A stretch of 64,000 bases of DNA from JAZKBN01 sp040388605 (lineage in GTDB: Bacteria > Bacteroidota > Bacteroidia > Cytophagales > Flexibacteraceae), in NCBI GenBank assembly GCA_040388605.1, contig JAZKBN010000016.1:1-64000 (forward strand), written 5' to 3'. Positions within the stretch are counted from its first letter, which is position 1; every line of letters starts with the position of its first letter. A program made the translations under genes and the position numbers. A model generated the notes under the pieces. The model ran no database searches. It had not been told where the DNA came from and was given only the letters and a program-made list of their open reading frames with translations. This document shows positions 24,483-34,827 of the stretch, piece after piece.

Positions 24483-27400
24483 CTACCTGTTTATCTGCAC
24501 CCAGCCGGTAATTTTACGGTTATTGCTTTTTAAGGTAATTATGTAGTAATAAGTTTCGGCCGGCAGGTTTGCCCCGTCCCAATCGTTATTGTAATTATCT
24601 GATTTATAAACTGTTTTACCCCAACGGTTATAAACCACAACAGAGTTTTGGCCGTAAAGTGGCAGGCTTGGTATTTCCCAGGTATCGTTAATACCATCGC
24701 CGTTACCGGGGGTGAATATATTGGTGGTCGGCACCAAATCATGCTTAAACTTTACACAGCGCATATTGCTCCAGCTTTCTTCGCCGGTAGTAATATTTAC
24801 TGCCCTAATGCGGAAACATTGCCTGAAACCCTCCATATAGGTTTCGGCAGTCTTGCTTGTGCCGCCGGTAACAGCTGCATCAATAATTCCTGCGGCCCCC
24901 GAATCGGCCGAGAGGTAAACAAGATAACGGGCATCGGGCCAGCCCTCGTAAGCATTCCAGTTCAGGTTTACATGCCCTTTGCCGTAGCTCTCAACGGCTT
25001 CTGCATCAAGCACTATGTTCTTTTTAACATCGGAGTAAATGTTGTTTTTACACAGGTTTACAGTTTGAACCCTGAAAGTACCTGCAAGCGAATCTGCCAC
25101 ATTCGGGAATCTTGCAATACCGCGTTTGGGAACAATACCGAGGTTCACCCATGTTCCCCCGGCAACCTGCATTTGCAGCAAAACGCTGTCGGAAGGGTTG
25201 TTTTCAGGATTCAGTAATTGGGTTTCAAATAAAAGCCCTTTGTTGCTTGTATCGGCACTTACCCTAAAAGAAGGCATTGAATAATCCTGCTTTATGTTAA
25301 GTGTAATCGGAAAACCCCGGCATCCGCGTTCTGTAACTTCATAAACCGATATGCTGCGTGTTCCGGCTTCTTCATTCCAATCTACCAGAACGGTATCGTT
25401 ACCTTGATATCCCGGCTGCAAAGTGCCGCCGGTTATTGTCCATGTAAATGCGCTGCCTATACGGCCGCTTACGACATACCTGTTACTTATCAGGCGTTCC
25501 TTACATACCGCCAAATCATTATCAGGAGAAGCTGTTGTATGAGGTAATGGGCTCACTGATATCAATCTGGTAAACCTTGTTCCAGGGCACAAAGCCGGGG
25601 CAAGTGCGGTTTGTTGTACACTTAAGAAGTAGGTACCATTATTCAGCCAGCGAAAATTTACTATGCTGTCAGTTCTGTTGCCTACAACAACACTGTCAGT
25701 AAGGTCTTGCCCCCATCGGTTAAAAACATGCCAGTCATAAGTTCCCGGCCCTCCTGCAAGCTTATAAGTATGTATAGATGAATCAGCACATACAAGACTG
25801 TCAAAGGTAAGTTTAGGATTACGGGGTGGGTCAGGATAAATTATTATATCAAGAACTCCGGTTCCGCTGCATTCGAAACTCCCCGGACCGCCTGCTTCTG
25901 AAATTTCAGTAAGCGTAAGGCTTGCAGTGCCTGCCTGTAACCAGTCTATGCTAACTTCAGTACTATCGCGTGTCGGGTAATTAATTGGCACAGGTAAACC
26001 GTTGTTTTCGGCCTTCCACCTGTAAGTGCTTAATATGGAAACGCCCGCGACTTTATAAACTTTGCCTGTTCTTGAGCCAAAGCAAAATTTATTGGCTTGC
26101 AGGGTATCTATTTTCGGGCTAAGATTAATATTAACATCCACAGGCTTTCGCAAAGTATCTGACCTGCACCCGTATGCATTGGTAATTACCAACTTTACAG
26201 CACCCAGGCCCGAAGGTGAGCCCCAATTCACTTTAATGGCCGAAACGGTATCAGAACCGGCAATTGTACCACCGCTAACCAGCCATTTATAATGGTTACC
26301 GGCAGCAGGGTGCCTTGTTCCGTAAGAAACACCCCTTACCAAGGGGCAAACAGATTCAGGCCCAAAAAGGGTGTCTTTGGGTGTTGGCAACACATGAACA
26401 AGCACTGTATCGCGGTATTCGCATAAGGTTTCGAGCCAAACGGTGCGCACATAGCTGTACTTTTGAACAGTATCAGATGTATTGCTGAGGGTAATTGTGG
26501 TTTCGGCGGCATTCGGGTTTGCAAGACCGGTAACCGGCAGCCATGAAAAAGCGTAGCCGGGGGTAATAATTGGTCCCCTGCCAATGCTTACGGTTTCATT
26601 GCTGCAGAGCTTTACACTGTCGCCGGCTTCTGCATCAATGCGGGGATGAACATATATTTCAACGGTATCGAGACCCGTGCAACCTGATATATCTGTTTTA
26701 CTGAGGGTGTATTGCAGGTGAATAAAATTAATCCCGGTATTTCTGATCAGCAATATTGGCCTGGCAGCATTAACGTTACTCAGACCTGCGGCGGGGCTCC
26801 AGGTGTAAACAGAACCGGGAACGCTGTCGGTTCCCAAAACCGTAGGAATATCGGAACATACAGTATCATCAGGCCCTGCGGCATCGGGCAGGCCGGGTTT
26901 TATAACGAAGCGCATCTGGGCAACTGTAGTACAGCTTGAAATGCTGTTGTTGATGCCAAGCCTGAAAAAAACGGTATCGTTCCTGCTGCTTAAATTTCGA
27001 CCTGTAAATCTTAACCTTGAAGAGCCTGTATCAGAATAGCTGATAATTGAATTTGCAGGCCTTGATAAATGCCAGTTATAATTTAGGCCCGCAATTGGTG
27101 CGGGGCCGAAAGTTACGGCATCGCTGCTGCACATTATGGTATCTCGGCGGACAGGCATGGCGGGAGCGGGTAATACAGTAACTTTAACGGTATCAAGGCC
27201 ATTACACCTGCTTCTTAATTTCTTAACCCTGAGCTGGTAAGTAAACTGTAAAGGAGTTGTACCTGTATTTACGGGGGTAAAAGTTGCCCTTGAATGTGTG
27301 TCAATAATATCTGTATTTCCTAAAACTGTCCATTCATATTTTGAACTGTCGCGGGGAACCAAATCACCCAGGCTTATTGGATTGCCATTGCAGATAGTGC

Positions 27401-27920
27401 TGTCGCGGCCTGCATAAGCATGTGGTAACCTGAACACTCCCAGGGTTCCGTAGTAAAAGCGGGTAACAAAAAATTCGGTGGCATCCTGGCGTCCGTTAAT
27501 AGGTATATATGCCTGCATACCGTAAACTTGAACAGTGTCGGTATTTTTGCCAACCCCGTACCTGCCGCCCAACAACATTTTAGGGTATAAAGTATCAGGG
27601 GTTGCAGTTCCGCGGAGCCTTATAACCACATATCGGGCATTTATAAGGTTAAGCCCCATTGGGCTGCTGGGTATAATAGTTGATGTGTCTCTTGTTCCGC
27701 CACAAACTACAGTCGGGTTAAAGCTCACAGAAATAGAATCGGCAAGCGGGCTCAGCGCTTCATTTGTACTCAATGCACCGTTCACAATGTAGTTCACAGG
27801 CATTGTGAGGGCATTATTACTTTCAGAGTGCTTAAAGGCGGCTGTTTGCGCAAGGGCCAAGCCCTTATGGCCCAATAAAAATACAAGCATTAAGCCTGCA
27901 AATAATTTGGTAGTTTTCAT
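24483..27920 (-). CDS. Large secreted protein with PKD/Ig-like repeats and a type B T9SS / gliding-type C-terminal domain
   Basis: 1145 residues from the ATG at 27920 (GTG/TTG codons upstream are in frame but unlikely). It starts with a signal peptide (FAGLMLVFLLGHKGLALAQ) and continues as a chain of PKD- or Ig-like beta domains with recurring CxGxDTVxVxVxP-style junctions (about residues 170-800). One FN3-like domain (VNLNWNAYEGWPDARYLVYL) is seen near 1000. The C-terminal ~85 residues (FTPGNGDGINDTWEIPSL, VYNRWGKTVYKSDNYNNDWDG) are the gliding-motility-associated CHU_C sorting domain recognised by the type IX secretion system. The protein is thus exported to the cell surface or medium. An adhesive role is inferred. 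It is transcribed alone, divergent from the 28091 gene. Confidence 0.88.
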   Translation of the reverse strand: MKTTKLFAGLMLVFLLGHKGLALAQTAAFKHSESNNALTMPVNYIVNGALSTNEALSPLADSISVSFNPTVVCGGTRDTSTIIPSSPMGLNLINARYVVIRLRGTATPDTLYPKMLLGGRYGVGKNTDTVQVYGMQAYIPINGRQDATEFFVTRFYYGTLGVFRLPHAYAGRDSTICNGNPISLGDLVPRDSSKYEWTVLGNTDIIDTHSRATFTPVNTGTTPLQFTYQLRVKKLRSRCNGLDTVKVTVLPAPAMPVRRDTIMCSSDAVTFGPAPIAGLNYNWHLSRPANSIISYSDTGSSRLRFTGRNLSSRNDTVFFRLGINNSISSCTTVAQMRFVIKPGLPDAAGPDDTVCSDIPTVLGTDSVPGSVYTWSPAAGLSNVNAARPILLIRNTGINFIHLQYTLSKTDISGCTGLDTVEIYVHPRIDAEAGDSVKLCSNETVSIGRGPIITPGYAFSWLPVTGLANPNAAETTITLSNTSDTVQKYSYVRTVWLETLCEYRDTVLVHVLPTPKDTLFGPESVCPLVRGVSYGTRHPAAGNHYKWLVSGGTIAGSDTVSAIKVNWGSPSGLGAVKLVITNAYGCRSDTLRKPVDVNINLSPKIDTLQANKFCFGSRTGKVYKVAGVSILSTYRWKAENNGLPVPINYPTRDSTEVSIDWLQAGTASLTLTEISEAGGPGSFECSGTGVLDIIIYPDPPRNPKLTFDSLVCADSSIHTYKLAGGPGTYDWHVFNRWGQDLTDSVVVGNRTDSIVNFRWLNNGTYFLSVQQTALAPALCPGTRFTRLISVSPLPHTTASPDNDLAVCKERLISNRYVVSGRIGSAFTWTITGGTLQPGYQGNDTVLVDWNEEAGTRSISVYEVTERGCRGFPITLNIKQDYSMPSFRVSADTSNKGLLFETQLLNPENNPSDSVLLQMQVAGGTWVNLGIVPKRGIARFPNVADSLAGTFRVQTVNLCKNNIYSDVKKNIVLDAEAVESYGKGHVNLNWNAYEGWPDARYLVYLSADSGAAGIIDAAVTGGTSKTAETYMEGFRQCFRIRAVNITTGEESWSNMRCVKFKHDLVPTTNIFTPGNGDGINDTWEIPSLPLYGQNSVVVYNRWGKTVYKSDNYNNDWDGANLPAETYYYIITLKSNNRKITGWVQINR

Positions 27921-28090
27921 CACCAACACAGGTAGTTTAAAGAAATTCGGTTGCCGGATAGTTTTCAGTGAAAAAGAGGCCGGTAATTTCAGCCGCTTTT
28001 TATTGGCGAAAGATAAGCAGCTAAAGTGAAAACAGCTATCTTTATAACAGATTGCAAATCAACAGGCCTTATAAACGGTCCTGAAAAAGT

Positions 28091-29692
28091 ATGAACAGTA
28101 ATTCAAATATACTCAAAATTCAAAAGTCGATTTTAGGTGCGGTTTTAGTTCTTTTTGCAAACCTGGGTTTTAACAGCAATGCAATGGCCCAGGAGGTAAC
28201 TTTTGCTGCCGATATTGCCCCAATCATATATAATAAATGTACAAACTGCCATAACCCGGGCGGCATTAAAAACGACAGGCCGTTTACTAATTATGACGAG
28301 GTTAAATGGTCGGGTCCGGCCATTGCAGGCAAGGTGAACACTAAGGAAATGCCGCCCTGGCCACCAGACCCAACTTATGTGCACTTCCTTGGTGAACGCG
28401 TTCTCAGCGATTCACAGATTGCCCTTATTAATACCTGGGTAAGTAACGGTATGCCGCGCGGAGATTCAGCTCTTGAGCCAACTCCCCCGCCCTTTACAAA
28501 TGAGCCCTTGGGAACGCCTGATTTGGTGGTATCCATGGCCCATAAATATACCCATACCGGCGACGGGCGAGACGCCTTTCGTAATTTTGTTATTCCAAGC
28601 GGTCTTATTGGTAACCATGAGGTGGTTGCAGTTGAGTTTGTTCCGGGGAACCCGCGTATTGTGCACCATGTTCTCATTGGGCTTGATACCAACGGAATTG
28701 GTCGCATCTTAGATGCTCGTGACCAGGCCTACGGCTATCCCAGCAATGGTATAGATTTCAGCTTTAACTGCGCCGACCCTACATTCGGCGGCTTTGTACC
28801 GGGCACCGTTGTTCACAGGTACCCGCCGGGTACCGGCAGGAAAATATACAACAATTGCGATATTTTATTGAATGTGCATTATGCCCCTGATGATTCCGTT
28901 GAAAGCGACAGTTCAACAGTGCGCATATATTTTGCCACCACACCTGCCCAGCGTGTTATTACCGATGTTTTCCTCACACAGTACAATACCGGTGTTGCTT
29001 TTATACTCCCGCCTAATGCAATAAGCACTTTTCATGGTGTGTTAACATTACCGAACCAGGTATCTTTAATACAGGTGCAGCCGCATTGCCACTGGCTCGG
29101 CAAGAGCTGGAACGCCTATGTTACTACCCCAACCGGAGACACTATAAAGCTGCTGCGCATCAACAATTGGGATTTCCATTGGCAGGGCTCTTTTATGTTC
29201 GAAAAGTATAAAGTTATACCGGCAGGCTCGGTTTTACATGCTATTGCCGTTTACGACAATACAACCAATAACCACCATAACCCCTTTAACCCGCCACAAT
29301 GGACTTCATTCGGCAGCAGCAGTTTTGCTGAAATGATGCTGCTTACAATAGGATTTGTGCCGTATAATATTGGCGATGAAGACATTAGCCTTGAAACCGG
29401 TGAGCCAATTGCCACAGGTCTTAAAAAAGTTCCCCCCTTGCTTACTGCATACCCTAACCCCACAAAAGGTAGGGTTGAAATTAATTATAACCTGGCAGCA
29501 GCCGGAAACGGCGCCTGTGAAATACTTGACCTAAACGGCCGTGTGATTAAAGCGCTGAACGCCGATATTCAGCTCCATGCCGGCGTCAACAGCTATTCAG
29601 CAGATTTTACCGGCCTGAAAGCCGGCATTTACCTCTTCCGAATATCAACGCCGGACGGGAATGCGGTGAGCAAAATAATAGTAAGCGAATAA
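28091..29692 (+). CDS. Secreted c-type heme / PHM-like copper monooxygenase with T9SS type A domain
   Basis: 533 residues. Signal peptide to about residue 34 (NSNAMAQ). A heme-binding CTNCH (Cys50, Cys53, His54) lies in a small cytochrome-like domain. A two-domain body follows the copper type II ascorbate-dependent monooxygenase pattern: VHHVL (His192-His193), LNVHYAPDD (His263) and PHCHWLGKSW (His332, His334), matching the HH, H and HxH copper ligands of peptidylglycine monooxygenase. The last ~75 residues (AYPNPTKGRVEINYN to KIIVSE) are a type A T9SS sorting domain. It is predicted to be a surface or extracellular oxidoreductase; the substrate is unknown. An 18-bp terminator follows directly. 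Confidence 0.85.
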   Translation: MNSNSNILKIQKSILGAVLVLFANLGFNSNAMAQEVTFAADIAPIIYNKCTNCHNPGGIKNDRPFTNYDEVKWSGPAIAGKVNTKEMPPWPPDPTYVHFLGERVLSDSQIALINTWVSNGMPRGDSALEPTPPPFTNEPLGTPDLVVSMAHKYTHTGDGRDAFRNFVIPSGLIGNHEVVAVEFVPGNPRIVHHVLIGLDTNGIGRILDARDQAYGYPSNGIDFSFNCADPTFGGFVPGTVVHRYPPGTGRKIYNNCDILLNVHYAPDDSVESDSSTVRIYFATTPAQRVITDVFLTQYNTGVAFILPPNAISTFHGVLTLPNQVSLIQVQPHCHWLGKSWNAYVTTPTGDTIKLLRINNWDFHWQGSFMFEKYKVIPAGSVLHAIAVYDNTTNNHHNPFNPPQWTSFGSSSFAEMMLLTIGFVPYNIGDEDISLETGEPIATGLKKVPPLLTAYPNPTKGRVEINYNLAAAGNGACEILDLNGRVIKALNADIQLHAGVNSYSADFTGLKAGIYLFRISTPDGNAVSKIIVSE

Positions 29693-29702
29693 TTTAAATT
29701 CA

Positions 29703-29748
29703 AAAGCAAAAAAAGCAGCCTCTGTTCATTGGCTGCTTTTTTTGCTTT
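29703..29748. terminator. 18-bp stem terminator after the monooxygenase gene
   Basis: 29703-29720 and 29731-29748 are perfect complements with a 10-nt loop. The GGCTGC core is flanked by a seven-A and a seven-T run, so it is usable in both directions. Confidence 0.88.
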
Positions 29749-29816
29749 AATCAATACGGCTCAGCCGGCTATTGTTTATATTTTATGATGTTGGCTTAAG
29801 CAGTAACTCTGTAATT

Positions 29817-30185
29817 CTACTTCCTGAAAATAAAGTAAACTGCACCTACTAAGCAGGCAAAGGCAGCTAAATGGTTCCAGCCGGGGCGTTCGGTTTTGAA
29901 AACGAATATGGTAATGAGCGTAAATACCAGCAGCGATATTACCTCCTGTATGGTTTTTAACTGGAAAAGCGTAAACGGTCCGCCCGTTTCATTTGACCCG
30001 AATCTGTTAGCCGGCACCTGGAAAATGTATTCAGCAAGCGCAATGGTCCAGCTAAGAAGTATTACCTTCCATAGGCCCGCAGACTGAAGCCAGGTAAATT
30101 TTTTGAATTGCAAATGCCCGTACCATGCCAGGGTCATGAACACATTCGATATTACAAGGAATATTATGGCGTAAAGTCCGCGCAT
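29817..30185 (-). CDS. DMT-type small membrane protein (DUF486)
   Basis: 122 residues with four hydrophobic helices. It has the conserved DUF486 core WTIALAEYIFQVPANRFGS and FTLFQLKTIQEVISLLVF. These are short drug/metabolite-transporter-like proteins whose function is not established. A single gene with no operon partners; it converges on the secreted monooxygenase across a bidirectional terminator. Confidence 0.85.
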   Translation of the reverse strand: MRGLYAIIFLVISNVFMTLAWYGHLQFKKFTWLQSAGLWKVILLSWTIALAEYIFQVPANRFGSNETGGPFTLFQLKTIQEVISLLVFTLITIFVFKTERPGWNHLAAFACLVGAVYFIFRK

Positions 30186-30362
30186 TGAGCTAAATTATGG
30201 AACAGATGCCGGTTAATAATTAATCAATATATCTTAACTAAAACATTCCGGCGATTCGGCAGAAAAGCATCGGGCATTAATAAAATGAATACCTAAACGC
30301 GAATTAAGCCATATAATAGCAGAATTGCTTGCTTTCCCTTAATTTGCATCGCTAATATACCC

Positions 30363-30971
30363 ATGTCAGATATAGAAAAAGGTGTTGAATGGCTCATAGC
30401 CAATGAACCCCTGCTTGCCGAGGTAATTGCCAAGGCCGGCCCCTGCACCCTGCAAAAGCATACCGATCCCTTTAACAGGTTGGTTAAGGCCGTTGTGAGC
30501 CAGCAAATAAGCACTAAGGCGGCCGACAGCATTTTTAAAAAGGTTCTCAACCTGATGAACGGCAGCTTGGAACCCAAAGCTATACTTTCGTTTTCAACCG
30601 AGGAACTGCGAAGCGCAGGCCTCAGCGGTCAAAAAGTGAGCTACCTGAAAAACCTTGCCGAGCACTTTCTTCAAAAGCCTGAATTTTACGAAAACCTTGA
30701 AAGTCAAACCGATGAGCAGCTGATTGCAGAATTGGTGAGCATAAAAGGTATTGGCATTTGGTCTGCGCAAATGTTCTTAATGTTTACCCTCTGCCGAATC
30801 AATATTTTACCCGTTGACGATCTCGGTTTAAAAAAGGGTATGCAGGTTCTTTACAGCCTGCCCCAAATGCCCGATAAGAAAACCATGCAGGCAATAGCTG
30901 CCGAAAAATGGGGCTCTTATAAAAGTATAGCCACCTGGTACATGTGGCGACTCATTGAATTTAAAAATTAA
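30363..30971 (+). CDS. DNA-3-methyladenine glycosylase (HhH-GPD, AlkA-like)
   Basis: 202 residues. The helix-hairpin-helix is LVSIKGIGIWSAQMFLMF, and the glycosylase catalytic aspartate lies in NILPVDDLGLKKG. The N-terminal VVSQQISTKAADSIFKKV segment is typical of AlkA/MAG-type enzymes. It lacks the extra N-terminal domain of E. coli AlkA, as compact AlkA homologues do. It removes alkylated purines such as 3-methyladenine in base-excision repair. Three bases separate it from purB, implying co-transcription, though the two functions are unrelated. Confidence 0.88.
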   Translation: MSDIEKGVEWLIANEPLLAEVIAKAGPCTLQKHTDPFNRLVKAVVSQQISTKAADSIFKKVLNLMNGSLEPKAILSFSTEELRSAGLSGQKVSYLKNLAEHFLQKPEFYENLESQTDEQLIAELVSIKGIGIWSAQMFLMFTLCRINILPVDDLGLKKGMQVLYSLPQMPDKKTMQAIAAEKWGSYKSIATWYMWRLIEFKN

Positions 30972-30974
30972 GCC

Positions 30975-32321
30975 ATGCCCCAATTCTCCCTGAAAGCCCT
31001 TTCGCCCGTTGACGGCCGATACCACAAACAAACCAAGGCGCTCGCCGAATGGTTCTCGGAATACGCGCTGATGAAATACAGGGTAAGGGTTGAAATGGAG
31101 TACTACATCATGCTTTGCGAGCAAAACCTGCCTCAACTACAGGTAAGCCCAAGTCATTTCAATGCCTTCCGCCAAATTTACCATGACTTCTCCATTGAAG
31201 ACTGCATTACTATAAAGGAGACAGAAAAGACTACTAACCATGATGTTAAGGCTGTTGAATACTTTATAAAAGACAGGTTAAAAGCAATAGGCATAGGTGC
31301 TGAAACCGAGTTTGTGCATTTTGCCCTTACATCGCAGGATATAAATAATACGGCAATACCGCTTTCGCTGAAAGAATTTACAAGCGAGTTCCTGTTGCCA
31401 AAATTCAATGAACTCCTGGAGTTACTTAAAAGCATGGCTTCTGAGCTCAAAGGTGTAAGCATGTTGGCACATACGCACGGACAGCCGGCATCGCCAACTT
31501 TATTGGGTAAAGAGATTTATGTTTTTGTTGAGCGGCTGGCTAAGCAGCTTGATTCGCTCAGTGCTGTTAAATTTGCCGCAAAATTCGGGGGGGCTACTGG
31601 CAACTTTAATGCGCACGTGGCCGCATATCCCGGTACAGATTGGGCAGCCTTTGCCGATAGTTTCGTAAACAGCAGGCTGGGACTTGAACGAAGCCGGTTT
31701 ACAACACAAATAGAGCACTACGATAGGCTGGCAGAATATTGCGATGCCCTCAGGCGCATAAATATCATACTCATAGATTTTTGTCGTGATATTTGGCAAT
31801 ACATAAGCATGGGTTATTTTAAGCAGTCCGTTAAGGCCGGTGAGATCGGTTCATCGGCTATGCCGCATAAGGTAAATCCCATTGATTTCGAAAATGCGGA
31901 AGGTAACCTGGGCATAGCCAATGCCCTGCTTGAGCATTTTTCAAATAAGCTGCCCATCAGCCGCCTCCAACGCGACCTTACCGACAGCACAGTTTTACGA
32001 AATCTGGGTGTGCCTATGGCACATGTAACCATAGCCTTGGGCAGCCTGCTGAAAGGCCTTCCCAAGCTTACTGCTGACCATGGTAAAATAAGCTCAGATT
32101 TAGACCGGAACGCCGTTGTAATTGCCGAGGCCATACAAACCGTTCTCCGCCGTGAAGGCTATCCTAAACCTTATGAGGCACTAAAAGAACTTACAAGGCA
32201 TAATAACAGCGTAAGCCTTAACGATATACACGACTTCATAGATACCCTAAATGTATCCGGCGCAATAAAAGCAGAACTGAAAAGCTTTACACCATCGAAC
32301 TACACCGGTCTGGCATTATAA
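30975..32321 (+). CDS. purB: Adenylosuccinate lyase
   Basis: 448 residues of the fumarase/aspartase superfamily. The signature loop SSAMPHKVNPIDFENAEGN and the segments LTSQDINNTA, HTHGQPASPT and LQRDLTDSTVLRN are characteristic of the E. coli-type PurB. It acts twice in purine synthesis, cleaving SAICAR to AICAR and adenylosuccinate to AMP, releasing fumarate each time. It follows alkA closely (3 bp). Confidence 0.96.
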   Translation: MPQFSLKALSPVDGRYHKQTKALAEWFSEYALMKYRVRVEMEYYIMLCEQNLPQLQVSPSHFNAFRQIYHDFSIEDCITIKETEKTTNHDVKAVEYFIKDRLKAIGIGAETEFVHFALTSQDINNTAIPLSLKEFTSEFLLPKFNELLELLKSMASELKGVSMLAHTHGQPASPTLLGKEIYVFVERLAKQLDSLSAVKFAAKFGGATGNFNAHVAAYPGTDWAAFADSFVNSRLGLERSRFTTQIEHYDRLAEYCDALRRINIILIDFCRDIWQYISMGYFKQSVKAGEIGSSAMPHKVNPIDFENAEGNLGIANALLEHFSNKLPISRLQRDLTDSTVLRNLGVPMAHVTIALGSLLKGLPKLTADHGKISSDLDRNAVVIAEAIQTVLRREGYPKPYEALKELTRHNNSVSLNDIHDFIDTLNVSGAIKAELKSFTPSNYTGLAL

Positions 32322-32433
32322 TCCGCGGTATAAAATGCAATGCTTCTCAGAATTGTAAACAGCTAAAAGTTTGAATCCCATACCAAACCGGCTTAATTGT
32401 TCCGGCCGATATACATCGGTTTAATAACCAAAA

Positions 32434-34548
32434 ATGAGTCAGTTTTTTGAGCAGAAGTTAACGGCAATTCCGGGCTTAAGGCCCCAGTGGGCAGATTTAC
32501 TTTTGGCTGAGCTTGAGATTGGTACTATTGGCGAGCTTATACAGTATTACCCCTTTCGGTATATTGATAAAACCCGGATACTGAAGCTTCAGGACCTTTA
32601 TGCCATGCACCCGGATGAAGTAAGCGAGGTGCAGGTTCGCGGCAGGCTGAACAGGATAGCCGAAGCCGGCTCAGAAAAAGCCAGGCGTCTTACTGCCCTG
32701 CTTACCGATGAAAGCGGAACCGCGGTTGAGCTTACCTGGTTCAGGTCAATAGATACTTTAAAAAGGAACCTGCGCCCGGGTATGGATTACATTGCCTTCG
32801 GTAAGCCGGAATCTTTTAACGGGAGATACAGCTTTGTGCATCCTGATATGGAGGTTGTAAATCCGTCGGCCAAGCCGCCGAGCTACCTGATGCCGGTTTA
32901 CAATACATCTGAAAAGATGAAAAAGCGGTGGCTTGATTCCAAAGCGCTTGTGAAGCTGATGCAAACGCTGCTGAAAATGGCGCATCAGCACATTGCCGAA
33001 ACCCTGCCTGAAGACCTTTGCACCCGCCTGAACCTGGTTCCCAAGCGCAGGGCCATGATTGCCATTCATTTCCCGGCTAACGAAATACTCCTGGAGCAGG
33101 CACGCGCAAGGCTCAAATTCGAGGAGCTGTTTTTTTTGCAGCTTAAAATTCTCAGGGAAAAGGAAGGACAGCATACAGCTTCGGCAGGCTTCATTTTCGG
33201 GAAGCTTTCGTTGCTGACAGATTTTTATAAACACCACCTGCCTTTCAGCCTTACAGGAGCACAAAAGCGCGTAATCAGGGAAATTCATACCGATTGCAGT
33301 TCAGGCAAACAAATGAACCGCCTATTGCAGGGCGATGTAGGCAGCGGCAAAACCATTGTGGCCTTTATAAGCATGCTTATGGCCATAGATAACGGCAGGC
33401 AGGCCTGCCTGATGGCCCCTACTGAAATTCTTGCCGGACAGCATTTTAACGGCCTGCAAAAGCTGGCAGCACCCATGGGCCTGAGCATTGCCAAGCTTAC
33501 AGGCAGCACTAAGAAGAAAGATCGGGATGTATTGCATAAAAACCTGCAAAGCGGGGATCTGAATATTCTTATTGGTACCCACGCGCTCCTCGAAGATAAA
33601 GTACAGTTCCAAAGCCTGGGGCTGTGCGTAATAGATGAGCAGCATCGTTTCGGAGTTGAGCAAAGGAGCAAGCTTTGGAAAAAGAATCCTGACATCCCGC
33701 CGCATGTATTAGTCATGACTGCAACACCCATTCCGCGCACATTAGCCATGACCCTTTATGGAGATCTTGACCTGAGTGTGATAGATGAGCTTCCTCCCGG
33801 CCGGAAAAGCATTCGTACCGTACATCGCCGAGATTCTGATCGCCTTTCACTTTTCGGCTTCATGCGTGGCGAAATTGCCAAGGGCAGGCAGGTTTACGTG
33901 GTTTACCCGCTAATAGAAGAAAGCGAAGCCATGGACTATAAAGACCTGATGGATGGCTACGAGAGCATTGTGCGTGAATTCCCTATGCCTGATTACCTGG
34001 TGAGCATTGTGCACGGCCGCATGAAACCTGCCGACAAGGATATTGAAATGGACCGTTTCGTAAAAGGCGTAACACACATTATGGTGGCCACTACCGTAAT
34101 TGAAGTTGGTGTAGATGTTCCGAATGCGTCGGTGATGGTTATTGAAAGTGCCGAAAAATTCGGGCTTAGCCAGTTGCACCAGTTACGCGGGCGCGTAGGC
34201 CGCGGGGCTGAGCAAAGCTATTGCATACTCATGACCGGTGATAAGCTGGGCAACGACAGTCGAACCCGCATAAGCACCATGTGCGCTACCAACGACGGCT
34301 TCGAAATAGCCGATGTTGACCTGAAGCTGCGCGGACCCGGCGACCTGAGCGGCACCCGCCAAAGCGGCATAACCGAACTGCAAATTGCTGATTTAAGCAA
34401 AGACGGGGCTATTGTGCAGGCATCGCATAAAGAAGCATTGCAGATTCTTGCCGCTGACCCGTATTTCGAACAGCCTGAAAACGCACCAATACGTATGCAT
34501 ATAGATTCTTTACACAACAGGCAAACCAATTGGAGCAGGATAAGCTGA
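32434..34548 (+). CDS. recG: ATP-dependent DNA helicase RecG
   Basis: 704 residues. An N-terminal OB-type wedge domain (VQVRGRLNRIAEAG) is followed by an SF2 helicase core: Walker A QGDVGSGKT (about residue 300), motif II VIDEQHRFGVEQR, motif III VMTATPIPRTLA and motif VI QLRGRVGRG, then the TRG-type C-terminus. RecG remodels stalled replication forks and Holliday junctions. Length is normal. It stands 112 bp after purB on the same strand. Confidence 0.96.
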   Translation: MSQFFEQKLTAIPGLRPQWADLLLAELEIGTIGELIQYYPFRYIDKTRILKLQDLYAMHPDEVSEVQVRGRLNRIAEAGSEKARRLTALLTDESGTAVELTWFRSIDTLKRNLRPGMDYIAFGKPESFNGRYSFVHPDMEVVNPSAKPPSYLMPVYNTSEKMKKRWLDSKALVKLMQTLLKMAHQHIAETLPEDLCTRLNLVPKRRAMIAIHFPANEILLEQARARLKFEELFFLQLKILREKEGQHTASAGFIFGKLSLLTDFYKHHLPFSLTGAQKRVIREIHTDCSSGKQMNRLLQGDVGSGKTIVAFISMLMAIDNGRQACLMAPTEILAGQHFNGLQKLAAPMGLSIAKLTGSTKKKDRDVLHKNLQSGDLNILIGTHALLEDKVQFQSLGLCVIDEQHRFGVEQRSKLWKKNPDIPPHVLVMTATPIPRTLAMTLYGDLDLSVIDELPPGRKSIRTVHRRDSDRLSLFGFMRGEIAKGRQVYVVYPLIEESEAMDYKDLMDGYESIVREFPMPDYLVSIVHGRMKPADKDIEMDRFVKGVTHIMVATTVIEVGVDVPNASVMVIESAEKFGLSQLHQLRGRVGRGAEQSYCILMTGDKLGNDSRTRISTMCATNDGFEIADVDLKLRGPGDLSGTRQSGITELQIADLSKDGAIVQASHKEALQILAADPYFEQPENAPIRMHIDSLHNRQTNWSRIS

Positions 34549-34827
34549 TAAGCAGCTTAGTATGTTTTAAGATAATTTTATGTTATGCATTCCCGGCCAA
34601 TACTTATTGGTAAAATTTAATACCGTTTATTTTTACGCCTGTTGCCTGATAAGTTTCTAATCATTAGATTTGTAATACGTGCAAACGTAAGGCTTGTAAA
34701 CGGGCATTTGCCTTGGGCTTTATTATTGGATGCTGAACTGTTTTAAACAAACAGTTCATAGCATTATTGCCATTATTGCGTTTTCGCCATTGAAACACCT
34801 GCAAAAAAGGATTGCCTTATCAAGAAT

